A DNA stretch of 44,738 nucleotides from Bacteroidales bacterium (GTDB lineage: Bacteria > Bacteroidota > Bacteroidia > Bacteroidales > PUMT01). Position 1 is the first letter of the stretch; each line of letters starts with the position of its first letter. The notes beneath the pieces are model-generated. The model was not told the DNA's origin. It worked only from the letters and a program-made list of their open reading frames with translations, and did no database searches. The position numbers were made by a program, and so were the translations under genes. The stretch is taken from NCBI GenBank assembly GCA_007132225.1, contig SLPB01000060.1, positions 1 through 44,738 on the forward strand, given 5' to 3'. Shown here in pieces: positions 1-7,906 of this stretch.

Positions 1-1097
1 CCCTGAACACACTTAACCGTACACGACAGGCAATTTTCACAGGCATCACCTTTAATATTTAGAGAGTCCATTGTATCGCGGGCAAGTGTAAGATCTTTAT
101 ATCCGTATGCATACATATAGGAACGCATGATGTCGGGAACAGGAACATTTTTTGGACATTGATCCAGGCATTGTTCGCATCCCAGACAAAACAATCCGGT
201 GTCGGCCTGATCAAACCTAAGATCACTTATCTCAGCGGGTGTAAGGTTAATATCCCTGTTAATCTCAAAATTATCTTCAAGCTCCTGGAACGATGCAACT
301 CCCGGTATTGTGGTGTGGATATTTGGATTCTGAAGGGCATACTTAAGTGCTGCCCTCAGGTTAATTGGATCCTGTCTCTCCTTGTCCCAGTAAACACCGG
401 CCATAGTTTTCATTGCCATTATACCGATATCTGCAGCGGCAGCTTCTGCAATGGCCTGTTTCATATCCTGCAAATTTTCCATTTTAAAGTTATATGATGT
501 ACATACAACATCATACACATTGCTTTCTGCCACTGCCCTGATTACTTCCGCTTCATTGGCATGGGTAGACACCCCCAGAAATTTGGCCCTGCCCTGCTCC
601 TTGATTTTTGAGAATGCGTCCAGGCGTGCTTTATCCAGTGCATGCTCGCGTGATCCGGATGAATGAAGCATGAGTATATCAACATATTCAAGTTGCAGTC
701 GTTTCAAACTGGTGTCAAACTGTTCGAAGATTTGACTTTCTGTATTTCCGCGGACCTTGGTTGCCAGATAAAAAGAGTCCCTTTGGCGGTTTTTTAGCAG
801 GTTTCCCAGCATCTCTTCGTTCCTGCCATTATTATATCCATGTGCAGTATCAATAAGGGTCATCCCCATATCAAGGGCCAGGTTAACAAACCGTGGATTG
901 TCAGAGCGAACAAAACCAAGGTTGACCAGTGGAACCTTCAGTCCGGTTCTTCCCAGTGTCCGGTGCATTATACCGCCCTTTCCGGCAGTTGCAAGGCTGG
1001 TGAGCGGAGCAGCCTGTAATGAACTGCCACCTGCAATGAAAGTGCCTGCCGCAGCTGACAACTTCAGAAAGTTTCTGCGGTTTAGTGATTTATGCAT
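1..1097 (-). CDS. Tat-signal aldo/keto reductase with C-terminal 4Fe-4S domain (partial, C-terminus off window)
   Basis: This gene is missing from the ORF track because it runs off the left edge. Reading the minus strand from the ATG at 1097 gives about 365 residues, starting MHKSLNRRNFLK, a twin-arginine signal followed by an Ala/Gly-rich hydrophobic stretch. The AKR barrel shows the tetrad residues in LIDTAHGY (Asp, Tyr), LATKV (Lys) and MLHSS (His). A ferredoxin-like CLGCEQCLDQCP follows, then a second Cys cluster (CENCLSC...KC) cut by the edge. It is a clear paralog of the gene at 2067-3254, and by comparison with that 395-aa protein roughly 30 residues are missing. The family is known as putative NAD(P)-dependent Fe-S oxidoreductases; the substrate is unknown. 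Export by Tat is inferred from the signal. Confidence 0.9.
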   Translation of the reverse strand, partial: MHKSLNRRNFLKLSAAAGTFIAGGSSLQAAPLTSLATAGKGGIMHRTLGRTGLKVPLVNLGFVRSDNPRFVNLALDMGMTLIDTAHGYNNGRNEEMLGNLLKNRQRDSFYLATKVRGNTESQIFEQFDTSLKRLQLEYVDILMLHSSGSREHALDKARLDAFSKIKEQGRAKFLGVSTHANEAEVIRAVAESNVYDVVCTSYNFKMENLQDMKQAIAEAAAADIGIMAMKTMAGVYWDKERQDPINLRAALKYALQNPNIHTTIPGVASFQELEDNFEINRDINLTPAEISDLRFDQADTGLFCLGCEQCLDQCPKNVPVPDIMRSYMYAYGYKDLTLARDTMDSLNIKGDACENCLSCTVKCVQ

Positions 1098-1156
1098 GGA
1101 ATTTGTTTATAAATTAAGGTTACGTTATTTAAAGGAAAAGAGGAGTAATTTTGATA

Positions 1157-2044
1157 TTACCTTCCTGAAAAAATATCCAGGTATTTCTCCTGCAACTCCT
1201 TGTCATCTAGGTTATAATATCCATAAAGTACATTGTCCTTCCATACAATACCCACTTCTCCGTTCCACCTGTCATCAATCCGGTGAATACCCTCCCGGAG
1301 AACTTCAGTATCCTGTCCGCTGAATTCGTAATAATCTTTCAGGATTTTTTCACTTTCCTTTCTTTTATCATTCTTTATAATAAAGAGATTAAACCTTTCC
1401 CCATCAATATCATAGGTGGAAACAAAGGCTCCTGAAAGAAAAGGGTGTCCAAGGAAATTGGTATTGATGAATTCCTCCGAATGCTCAACTTTCCCCTCTT
1501 CAGGCAGTGAATTAACTATAGCCGGAAATTCAGGGTTGGGGTCAAGGGTGTCTGAAATATGCCTTCCTATTTTTTTCATCGCTTCAGCAGTTTCTTCCGA
1601 CCTGTCATGACTCCTTATCTTGACATAGGAATCGGCAACAAAAAAGTTGAGCGCTCCCGGAACTGTATAACCCTGTACTCCGACATCGGCAAGCTGCGGG
1701 GTGCCCGGCCGTTCCTGGGAATATACCCCGAAGGCGCGAACAGGTCCGCCCTGCCTGTAGATCTCCACAACTAAGTAGATGTCATTATCCTCCGAGTTGA
1801 CGTATTCTCCCCAGTAAAGCTCGCGGAAATCATATGCATAAAACAGATCTGCTGCCCCGTTGATAATGTCCCAAAGAGTTTCGGGTGAATAAACATCTAT
1901 CTCTGCCGGTTTTTCCCAACCATCAATAACTGGAAAGAGATGATCATGGCTTGCAAAGATTTTACTGTTAACACCGCAGATTCCCGGCAGGATCAGTACC
2001 AGGAACATGAAAACCCTGTTTTTGATAACTAACTTCTTCATCAT
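1157..2044 (-). CDS. Secreted DUF6599-like protein
   Basis: This 295-aa protein has an N-terminal hydrophobic signal (about residues 9-30, no convincing lipobox) and a soluble body. The stretch SPETLWDIINGAADLFYAYD resembles the conserved INGAA-x-LY core I associate with DUF6599; that family name is from memory and should be checked. No catalytic motif is recognisable. It lies between two paralogous Tat-signal AKR-ferredoxin genes on the same strand, 22 bp after the first and about 60 bp before the second, so co-transcription is likely. A role as periplasmic partner of these redox proteins is inference. The start at MMKK is supported by the signal peptide beginning directly there. Confidence 0.75.
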   Translation of the reverse strand: MMKKLVIKNRVFMFLVLILPGICGVNSKIFASHDHLFPVIDGWEKPAEIDVYSPETLWDIINGAADLFYAYDFRELYWGEYVNSEDNDIYLVVEIYRQGGPVRAFGVYSQERPGTPQLADVGVQGYTVPGALNFFVADSYVKIRSHDRSEETAEAMKKIGRHISDTLDPNPEFPAIVNSLPEEGKVEHSEEFINTNFLGHPFLSGAFVSTYDIDGERFNLFIIKNDKRKESEKILKDYYEFSGQDTEVLREGIHRIDDRWNGEVGIVWKDNVLYGYYNLDDKELQEKYLDIFSGR

Positions 2045-2066
2045 TGCCCTGTTTATATTAATATAA

Positions 2067-3254
2067 TTATGTGAGAAAATCAGATGGCACGTGACGCAGC
2101 CTGTCTATGTTTTTTATCTTTTCAGCAACATTGAATCCTTTGACGCATTTCACCTGGCATGAGCCGCAGGTTTCACATGCATCTCCGCAAATACTGAGCG
2201 AATCCATGGTTTCGCGGGCCAGTGAAAGATCTTTGTATCCGTATGCATACATGTATGAACGCATCATATCGGGTACAGGCAGGTTATGGGGGCACTGATC
2301 AATACATTCCTTGCAACCAAAACAATACAGTCCTCCCATGCTTGCTTCTTCCAGTCTGAGATCCTTTATTTCACCAGGGGTCATACTGATGTCCCGGTTA
2401 ACATCAAAATTATCTTCCAGCTCATGGAAAGCTGTAACACCCGGAATGGAGGTGTGAATGTTTTCATCCTGGAGGACATATTTGAGTGCGGCCTTTGTGT
2501 TAATAGGATCCATCCTTTCCTGATCCCAGTAAGCGCCGGCCATCGTTTTCATTGCTATGACTCCAAGGCCGGCTTCAGCGGCTTCTGCAATTGCCTGTTT
2601 TATTTCCCTGTAATTATCCATTGTAAAATTATACGCAGGACAAACTACATCATATTCATTACTTTCAATAGCGGCCCGTATAACCTCGGGCTCATTTGAA
2701 TGAGTTGTAACCCCTATAAACCTGGTTCTTCCCTGTTCACGCAGTCTGGTAAGTGCTGTAAGATAGTTCTCGTTCAGGGTTCCTTCTCTTGATGATTGGG
2801 CATGGAGATAAAGAATATCAACATATTCCAGTTGCAGTCTTTCCATGCTGATGTCAAACTGCCCGATGAAATCATCAACCGACATTTGATCTCCGCGGGG
2901 ATTAACCTTTGTAGCCAGGTAAAAAGAATCCCTCGGCCGGTCCTTCAACAGCTTTCCAAGCATCTCTTCGTTCCTGCCATTCTGATAACCATGAGCTGTA
3001 TCGAGCAGGGTCATCCCGCCGTCAAGGGCCATGGTAACAATTCTTGGATTATCGACACGCATAACACCAAGATTTACAACGGGCACTTTCATGCCGGTCT
3101 TTCCGAGTGTGCGGTGTATTATGTCATTGCTGGCAGCAGCAGAAAGATTATTTGCTGAAGCGGCATTTACATTGCTGCCTCCGGCCAGGAATCCTCCGGC
3201 AGCACCGGCAGCTGATAATTTAATAAAGTTTCTGCGGTTTAATGATTTTTGCAT
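2067..3254 (-). CDS. Tat-signal aldo/keto reductase with C-terminal 4Fe-4S ferredoxin domain
   Basis: This 395-aa protein starts MQKSLNRRNFIKLSAAG, a twin-arginine signal with an Ala/Gly-rich h-region (about 1-32). The AKR barrel (about 45-300) carries the expected tetrad: Asp and Tyr in LLDTAHGY, Lys in LATKVN and His in LYLHAQ. The C-terminal part has CFGCKECIDQCP and a second cluster CGDACETCGSCQVKC, consistent with Fe-S binding. It is the first gene of a three-gene minus-strand group with the DUF6599-like gene and a second AKR paralog. The family normally reduces carbonyls with NAD(P)H; how an exported copy would obtain reductant is not shown by the sequence. Substrate unknown. Confidence 0.9.
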   Translation of the reverse strand: MQKSLNRRNFIKLSAAGAAGGFLAGGSNVNAASANNLSAAASNDIIHRTLGKTGMKVPVVNLGVMRVDNPRIVTMALDGGMTLLDTAHGYQNGRNEEMLGKLLKDRPRDSFYLATKVNPRGDQMSVDDFIGQFDISMERLQLEYVDILYLHAQSSREGTLNENYLTALTRLREQGRTRFIGVTTHSNEPEVIRAAIESNEYDVVCPAYNFTMDNYREIKQAIAEAAEAGLGVIAMKTMAGAYWDQERMDPINTKAALKYVLQDENIHTSIPGVTAFHELEDNFDVNRDISMTPGEIKDLRLEEASMGGLYCFGCKECIDQCPHNLPVPDMMRSYMYAYGYKDLSLARETMDSLSICGDACETCGSCQVKCVKGFNVAEKIKNIDRLRHVPSDFLT

Positions 3255-3515
3255 AGGTACCTGGTTATGTTTGTATTAATACTTGTTGTTATTAATATAT
3301 GAGCATTATAATTATCGATTTGAAATGCAGGGCGTTAAGAAGGTTAAATATATGAAAAAAGTATGATTGTTTTATATTTTTATATCAATATGAATTTGGA
3401 TTAATTATAATTTAGCCGGGTGCTGGTATATGTGAGGAATTAACTTTGACATGTTTACACCCAAAGTCATAGATATTAACAACCAGACTTATATACGTTA
3501 ATAAACAAAACAGCC

Positions 3516-3523
3516 TATATTTG
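3516..3523 (+). promoter_or_regulatory. Possible Bacteroidota -7 element (TATATTTG)
   Basis: TATATTTG matches the TAnnTTTG -7 consensus of Bacteroidota promoters. I see no good -33 TTTG at the usual spacing, so support is partial. The element overlaps the first copy of the 19-bp repeat by four bases, which would place that repeat at the transcription start and the second copy in the leader. Confidence 0.4.
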
Positions 3524-3560
3524 TCCTGTCGGGGACTTGGTTTTGTCCTGTCGGGGACTT
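3520..3560. repeat. Two-copy 19-bp tandem direct repeat
   Basis: TTTGTCCTGTCGGGGACTT occurs exactly at 3520-3538 and 3542-3560 with a 3-nt spacer (period 22). Each copy holds a small inverted repeat, GTCC-N6-GGAC. It is more GC-rich than its surroundings and lies 35-75 bp upstream of the aminotransferase start. I saw no third copy elsewhere in the window by eye. Confidence 0.9.
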
Positions 3561-3573
3561 ATTAATCTATTTC

Positions 3574-3597
3574 TATATTATATTATATTATATTATG
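3574..3597 (+). repeat. TATTA pentanucleotide microsatellite in the 5' leader
   Basis: Between four and five tandem copies of a TATTA-type 5-bp unit run directly into the ATG at 3595 of the aminotransferase. Such a tract could vary in length by slippage and change leader length; this is inference. Confidence 0.8.
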
Positions 3598-4920
3598 CAA
3601 AACACACCTGTAAACAGCGAGATTGTAAAGCAAAAGATAAGGGAAAGCAACCTTGCTTCACTGGGAGCTGCCAATATAAGAAACATCGTACGACTTGTAA
3701 ATGAATTAGAAGAGGCAACCGGCGAGAAATTTATCAGGATGGAAATGGGTGTGCCCGGCCTGGATACCTGTTCCGCAGGTATTGATGCAGAAACAGAAGC
3801 ATTAAACAGGGGGGTAGCTTCCACTTATCCCATGATTGAGGGGGTTGATATTCTTAAAAATGAAACAGCAAGATTTTTAAAATTATTCATGAACATAGAT
3901 GTTAGTCCGCATGGATGTATTCCCACCGTTGGATCCCTGCAGGCCAGCATTGCTGCATTTATGACTGCAGGCAGATCAGTAAGTAATAAGGACACAACAC
4001 TGCTGATTGATCCCGGATTTCCTGTACATAAACAACAACTGAATGTTCTTGGACTGAAATATGAATATTTTGATGTATATCAATTCAGGGGGGAAAAACT
4101 CCGGGATAAGCTTGAATCATATCTTGCTGCGGGTAATATAAGCTGCATATTATATTCCAATCCAAACAATCCTTCCTGGATTTGCTTTTCAGAGAAGGAG
4201 CTTCAGATAATTGGAGAATTAGCCGATAAACATGATGTAATAATACTGGAGGACCTGGCATATTTCTGTATGGATTTCAGGAAAGATCTCTCAGTACCGG
4301 GTGAGCCACCTTACCAGTCCACCGTGGCTAATTATACATCAAACTATATTATACTCTTTTCAAGTTCAAAGGTATTTAGTTATGCCGGCCAGAGAACGGG
4401 GATGCTTATCATATCAGATGCACTCTACAAAAGATCCTATCCTGATTTGAAACGCTTTTTTTCATCCGACCAGCTGGGATATGCTATCGTATACGGCTCT
4501 CTTTATTCATTATCGGCCGGTACAAATCACTCTTCACAATATGGACTTGCTGCCATGCTTAAGTCCGCAAGCGACGGTGAATTTAATTTTGTTAAAGAAG
4601 TAAGGGAATATGGTGAAAGGGCAGCCATAATGAAAAGAATGTTTCTGGAAAACGGATTCATCCTGGTTTATGATAAGGATGAGGATTTGCCTGTTGGTGA
4701 CGGGTTTTATTTTACAATTGCATACCCGGGTTTTTCAGGTGGAGAGCTGCTGGAGAGACTGCTTTATTTTGGAATAAGTGCTATTTCTCTTGAAGTAACA
4801 GGAAGTTCAAGGACGGAAGGATTACGTGCATGTGTTTCCCAGATTGACCGGGACCAGCTTCCTGTTCTTGAGAAACGACTTAAAGGCTTTCATAAGCGAT
4901 ATGCAGAAAATTTGCCTTAG
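3595..4920 (+). CDS. PLP-dependent aminotransferase, class I/II fold
   Basis: This is a 441-aa fold-type I aminotransferase. Visible motifs are SNPNNPSW near 188-195, the acidic LEDLAYF near 219-225 that contacts the pyridine nitrogen, and SSSKVFSYAGQRTG, where Lys259 should form the Schiff base and the Arg binds phosphate. No signal peptide is present, so it is cytoplasmic. Substrate specificity cannot be read from sequence. It lies 129 bp upstream of a 2-oxoacid:ferredoxin oxidoreductase operon on the same strand, which suggests it makes 2-oxoacids from amino acids for that enzyme (inference). Its leader carries a tandem repeat and a TATTA microsatellite. Confidence 0.88.
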   Translation: MQNTPVNSEIVKQKIRESNLASLGAANIRNIVRLVNELEEATGEKFIRMEMGVPGLDTCSAGIDAETEALNRGVASTYPMIEGVDILKNETARFLKLFMNIDVSPHGCIPTVGSLQASIAAFMTAGRSVSNKDTTLLIDPGFPVHKQQLNVLGLKYEYFDVYQFRGEKLRDKLESYLAAGNISCILYSNPNNPSWICFSEKELQIIGELADKHDVIILEDLAYFCMDFRKDLSVPGEPPYQSTVANYTSNYIILFSSSKVFSYAGQRTGMLIISDALYKRSYPDLKRFFSSDQLGYAIVYGSLYSLSAGTNHSSQYGLAAMLKSASDGEFNFVKEVREYGERAAIMKRMFLENGFILVYDKDEDLPVGDGFYFTIAYPGFSGGELLERLLYFGISAISLEVTGSSRTEGLRACVSQIDRDQLPVLEKRLKGFHKRYAENLP

Positions 4921-4950
4921 CTATTTCCCGGGGGCAAATACATTTTTTTT
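4921..4950 (+). terminator. Weak possible terminator after the aminotransferase
   Basis: ATTTCCCGGGGGCAAAT forms an imperfect short hairpin followed by a T8 run. The stem has a bulge and a small loop, so the call is tentative. Confidence 0.3.
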
Positions 4951-4991
4951 GGCACCTGATAATAATCATTAAAGCAATACTTTTGATTGAT

Positions 4992-4999
4992 TATTTTTG
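4992..4999 (+). promoter_or_regulatory. Possible -7 element of the oxidoreductase operon (TATTTTTG)
   Basis: TATTTTTG fits TAnnTTTG and lies about 50 nt upstream of the ferredoxin-subunit start. No matching -33 box is seen at the expected distance. Confidence 0.35.
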
Positions 5000-5049
5000 A
5001 GAATATATTTTAAAAATGAATAAAATATAAATTTAGATACCCCTTCAAT

Positions 5050-5307
5050 ATGGCCAAATTTAAAGGATCCATTGTGGTTGACAAGGAAAAGTGTAAAGGC
5101 TGCGAGGTATGTGTTGTTGCCTGTCCGACCAACGTTATCGGACTTTCCAGGGAGGTTAACGGAAAAGGATTTCATATTGCCTTCATGGAAAATCCCGATG
5201 CCTGCACAGGTTGCGCAAATTGTGCAATAGTTTGTCCTGATGGAGTCATTACCGTCTACAAAAAGGAACGATTGTCGTCAGAAAAAAAGATAAAGGAGCA
5301 AAAATAA
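5050..5307 (+). CDS. 2-oxoacid:ferredoxin oxidoreductase, ferredoxin-type (delta) subunit
   Basis: This 85-aa protein has two 4Fe-4S motifs: CKGCEVCVVACP near residues 15-26 and CTGCANCAIVCP near 57-68. It is the size of VorD/KorD-type delta subunits, which pass electrons from the thiamine enzyme to external ferredoxin. It is first in the order delta-alpha-beta-gamma, an arrangement known for these complexes, although 157 bp separate it from the alpha gene. Whether the complex prefers branched-chain 2-oxoacids (Vor) or 2-oxoglutarate (Kor) is not decided by the sequence. It is cytoplasmic. Confidence 0.9.
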   Translation: MAKFKGSIVVDKEKCKGCEVCVVACPTNVIGLSREVNGKGFHIAFMENPDACTGCANCAIVCPDGVITVYKKERLSSEKKIKEQK

Positions 5308-5318
5308 ATAACAATCAT

Positions 5319-5367
5319 TTCAGGACCTGTTATACCATATTTTGCAATTATTGTTTTTAGTCCTGAA
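5319..5367. repeat. 8-bp inverted repeat between delta and alpha genes
   Basis: TTCAGGAC (5319-5326) and GTCCTGAA (5360-5367) are exact reverse complements with a 33-nt spacer inside the 157-bp gap of the operon. It could be an attenuator, processing hairpin or operator; no T-run follows. Confidence 0.5.
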
Positions 5368-5464
5368 TTTAACACATCTGAAATCCGACAAGCTTTTTGC
5401 ACAGATGAACATGATTATTCACAGGGTTTCATCTGGCAAACAATCATAAATCTCAATAGCTGAA

Positions 5465-6544
5465 ATGAAGGAACTGAAACTAATGAAAGGAAATGAGGCA
5501 ATTGCCGAAGCTGCTATACGTGCAGGAGCTGATGGCTACTTTGGATATCCGATCACTCCCCAATCGGAGGTGCTGGAGTATCTGATGGCAGAAAAACCTC
5601 ATGAACGTACCGGTATGATTGTATTACAGGCTGAAAGTGAAATAGCTGCCATAAACATGGTATACGGTGGTGCAGCATGCGGCCGAAAGGTGTTCACCTC
5701 CTCCTCAAGCCCCGGCATCAGTCTTAAACAGGAAGGCCTTTCATATATAGCCGGTGCCGAGCTTCCCTGCCTTGTAGTTAATGTAGTCAGGGGGGGACCC
5801 GGACTGGGAACAATTCAACCCGCACAATCCGATTATTTTCAGGCAACAAAAGGAGGCGGACATGGAGATTATCGTCTCATTGTTCTTGCACCCGCTTCGG
5901 TACAGGAAATGGCCGATTTTGTCGAGCTTGGTTTTGACCTTGCTTTTAAATACAGGAACCCTGCAATGATCCTCACTGACGGTGCCCTGGGCCAGATGAT
6001 GGAGAAAGTGTGGCTGAGAGAACATAAGCCCAGGATGACCGAATTTCCCGCCTGGGCCACTACAGGCAAGACCCCTGATAGAGAAAGAAACATAATAACA
6101 TCCCTTGATCTTGATTCTGCCAGGCAGGAGGAATTCAATCTTAAGCTTCAGGCCAAATATAATAAGATGGGGGAGGAGGAAGTAAGGTATGAGATGACTG
6201 ATTGTGATGATGCTGAATTTTTGCTTGTTGCCTATGGTACAAGTGCCAGAATTTGTCAAAAAGCAGTTCAGCTGGCAAGGAAAAAGGGAATAAGGGCAGG
6301 ATTGCTCAGACCTATAACTCTTTTCCCTTTCCCAAAGAAACCTTTGAAAGAGATGGCATCCCGGCTTAAGGGCATTCTTTCAGTTGAGATGAGTACCGGA
6401 CAGATGGTAGAAGATGTTCTACTTGCTGTTAATGGTCAGGTCAGGGTTGAGCATTATGGAAGGATGGGCGGGATAATACCTTCTCCTGATGAGATAGCAG
6501 ATGTTTTGGAACATAAATTTACAGGAGGTAAAAATTATGAATGA
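5465..6544 (+). CDS. 2-oxoacid:ferredoxin oxidoreductase alpha subunit (VorB/KorA-like)
   Basis: This 359-aa protein begins MKELKLMKGNEAIAEAAIRA and carries the GYPITPQSEV motif of the pyrimidine-binding domain of pyruvate/2-oxoacid ferredoxin oxidoreductase alpha chains. The C-terminal transketolase-like domain contains LLRPITLFPFP and EMSTGQMVEDV. Length matches the family annotated as 3-methyl-2-oxobutanoate dehydrogenase subunit VorB. With beta and gamma it oxidatively decarboxylates 2-oxoacids to acyl-CoA while reducing ferredoxin. The gene overlaps the start of the beta gene by 8 nt, so translation is probably coupled. Annotations in this family often confuse Vor and Kor, so I leave the symbol empty. 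Confidence 0.92.
   Translation: MKELKLMKGNEAIAEAAIRAGADGYFGYPITPQSEVLEYLMAEKPHERTGMIVLQAESEIAAINMVYGGAACGRKVFTSSSSPGISLKQEGLSYIAGAELPCLVVNVVRGGPGLGTIQPAQSDYFQATKGGGHGDYRLIVLAPASVQEMADFVELGFDLAFKYRNPAMILTDGALGQMMEKVWLREHKPRMTEFPAWATTGKTPDRERNIITSLDLDSARQEEFNLKLQAKYNKMGEEEVRYEMTDCDDAEFLLVAYGTSARICQKAVQLARKKGIRAGLLRPITLFPFPKKPLKEMASRLKGILSVEMSTGQMVEDVLLAVNGQVRVEHYGRMGGIIPSPDEIADVLEHKFTGGKNYE
6522..6527 (+). promoter_or_regulatory. Shine-Dalgarno AGGAGG for the beta subunit
   Basis: A full AGGAGG lies 9 nt before the ATG at 6537, inside the end of the alpha gene. It decides the beta start; strong SD sites are unusual in this phylum. Confidence 0.65.
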
Positions 6545-7331
6545 TAATTTAAGTAATGCAGATATTGTTAAGTGCGAAAATCTGGTGTATAAGAGATCAC
6601 CGGTAATGACCGATAATGTTATGCATTATTGTCCGGGGTGCGGCCATGGGACTGCACACCAGATTATCGCTGAAGTTATTGAGGAAATGGATATTCAGGC
6701 CGAAACCATTGGTATTACTCCCGTGGGATGCGCAGTGCTCATGTACAATTACCTGGATATTGATATGCAGGAAGCTGCACATGGCAGGGCACCGGCACTT
6801 GCGACTGCAGTCAAGAGGCTGATGCCTGAAAAGTATGTCTTTACATACCAGGGAGACGGTGACCTTGCTGCCATAGGAACTGCCGAAACAATACATGCCT
6901 GTAACAGGGGAGAGAATATTGCCATATTCTTTATCAATAACGGGATATATGGAATGACCGGGGGACAGATGGCGCCTACCACCCTGCCCAATATGAGATC
7001 ATCGACATCCCCTTACGGGAGAGATGTGGAGATGATGGGAAATCCCCTTAGAATAACTGAACTGGTAGCTCAATTACCGGGCACGTATTATGTTACCCGT
7101 CAGGCTGTGCATACCCCGACTTACGTGAGAAAAACAAAAAAGGCGGTCCGCAGGGCTTTTGAGAATCAAAAACTCAAAAAAGGCCTTTCACTAGTGGAAA
7201 TAGTTTCCAACTGTAATTCAGGATGGAAAATGTCACCCGTCCAGGCCAACAAATGGATGGTTGATAATATGTTTCCCTTTTATCCTCCCGGCGATATTAA
7301 ACTGGAAGGTAAAATGCTATCCAAAGATTAA
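6537..7331 (+). CDS. 2-oxoacid:ferredoxin oxidoreductase beta subunit, thiamine pyrophosphate-binding
   Basis: I chose the ATG at 6537 (MNDNLSNADIV) over the ORF-track start at 6501. An AGGAGG lies about 10 nt upstream, and this start gives a short 8-nt overlap with alpha. The protein is about 264 aa. HYCPGCGHG supplies Cys residues for the cluster and GDGDLAAIGTAE...INNGIYGMTGG is the ThDP/Mg motif (GDG...NN). It works with the alpha chain to decarboxylate 2-oxoacids. NCNSGW near the C-terminus adds a further Cys typical of the family. It is cytoplasmic and sits between alpha and gamma. Confidence 0.92.
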   Translation: MNDNLSNADIVKCENLVYKRSPVMTDNVMHYCPGCGHGTAHQIIAEVIEEMDIQAETIGITPVGCAVLMYNYLDIDMQEAAHGRAPALATAVKRLMPEKYVFTYQGDGDLAAIGTAETIHACNRGENIAIFFINNGIYGMTGGQMAPTTLPNMRSSTSPYGRDVEMMGNPLRITELVAQLPGTYYVTRQAVHTPTYVRKTKKAVRRAFENQKLKKGLSLVEIVSNCNSGWKMSPVQANKWMVDNMFPFYPPGDIKLEGKMLSKD

Positions 7332-7342
7332 AACTTAATATT

Positions 7343-7894
7343 ATGACTGAAGAAATCATCATTGCTGGTTTTGGCGGACAAGGTGTTCTTTCCATGGGCA
7401 AGATACTTGCATATTCCGGAATAATGCAGGATCAGGAGGTGAGCTGGATGCCTTCATACGGACCGGAGATGAGGGGAGGGACAGCCAATGTTACCGTAAT
7501 TCTGAGTGATGGACCCATCAGCTCACCAATAATCAATAAGTTTGATACCGCAATAATTCTCAACCAACAATCTCTCGACAAGTTCGAGAGTTTCGTTAAA
7601 CCTGGCGGGGTGCTCATTTACGATGGCAATGGTATAACACGTCATCCCGAACGCACTGATATTTCTGTTTACAGGGTGGATGCTGCCGAGGAAGCTTCAA
7701 AAATGGAGTCAGCAAAAATATTTAACATGATAGTTCTGGGCGGGTATCTTAAGGTAAAACCCGTAGTCAAACTTGATAATGTTGTCAGGGGACTCGAGAA
7801 GTCTCTGCCCAGTAGGCATCATGCCCTTATACCCTTAAACGAAAAAGCAATAAAGAGGGGGATGGAAATTATAAGGCAGATGAACAGTATATGA
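7343..7894 (+). CDS. 2-oxoacid:acceptor oxidoreductase gamma subunit
   Basis: This 183-aa protein starts MTEEIIIAGFGGQGVLSMGK, the Gly-rich start typical of gamma subunits of pyruvate/2-oxoacid:ferredoxin oxidoreductases. It continues with SYGPEMRGGTANVTVILSD, another family hallmark. It follows the beta gene after 11 bp and completes the delta-alpha-beta-gamma set. The next gene, nadD, is convergent, so the operon ends here. The family role is assembly or CoA-side function in the complex. Confidence 0.92.
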   Translation: MTEEIIIAGFGGQGVLSMGKILAYSGIMQDQEVSWMPSYGPEMRGGTANVTVILSDGPISSPIINKFDTAIILNQQSLDKFESFVKPGGVLIYDGNGITRHPERTDISVYRVDAAEEASKMESAKIFNMIVLGGYLKVKPVVKLDNVVRGLEKSLPSRHHALIPLNEKAIKRGMEIIRQMNSI

Positions 7895-7906
7895 ATCGTT
7901 ATTCAT

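Larger units (their letters stand above)
3255..3594. other. Divergent intergenic region with repeats
   Basis: This 340-bp AT-rich region separates the minus-strand AKR group from the plus-strand aminotransferase, so it should hold both promoters. It contains a TATTAATA pair (3274-3281, 3290-3297), a two-copy 19-bp direct repeat (3520-3560) and a TATTA microsatellite running into the start codon. I see no gene in it. Confidence 0.7.

Noticed and set aside
898-1323. 141-aa plus-strand ORF
   Set aside because: It is antisense to the partial AKR gene and the DUF6599-like gene, with no recognisable domain.
3520-3560. Possible CRISPR unit
   Set aside because: Only two repeats with a 3-nt spacer; no further units and no cas genes.
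5741-6259. 172-aa minus-strand ORF
   Set aside because: It is a shadow antisense to the oxidoreductase alpha gene, which has clear family motifs.
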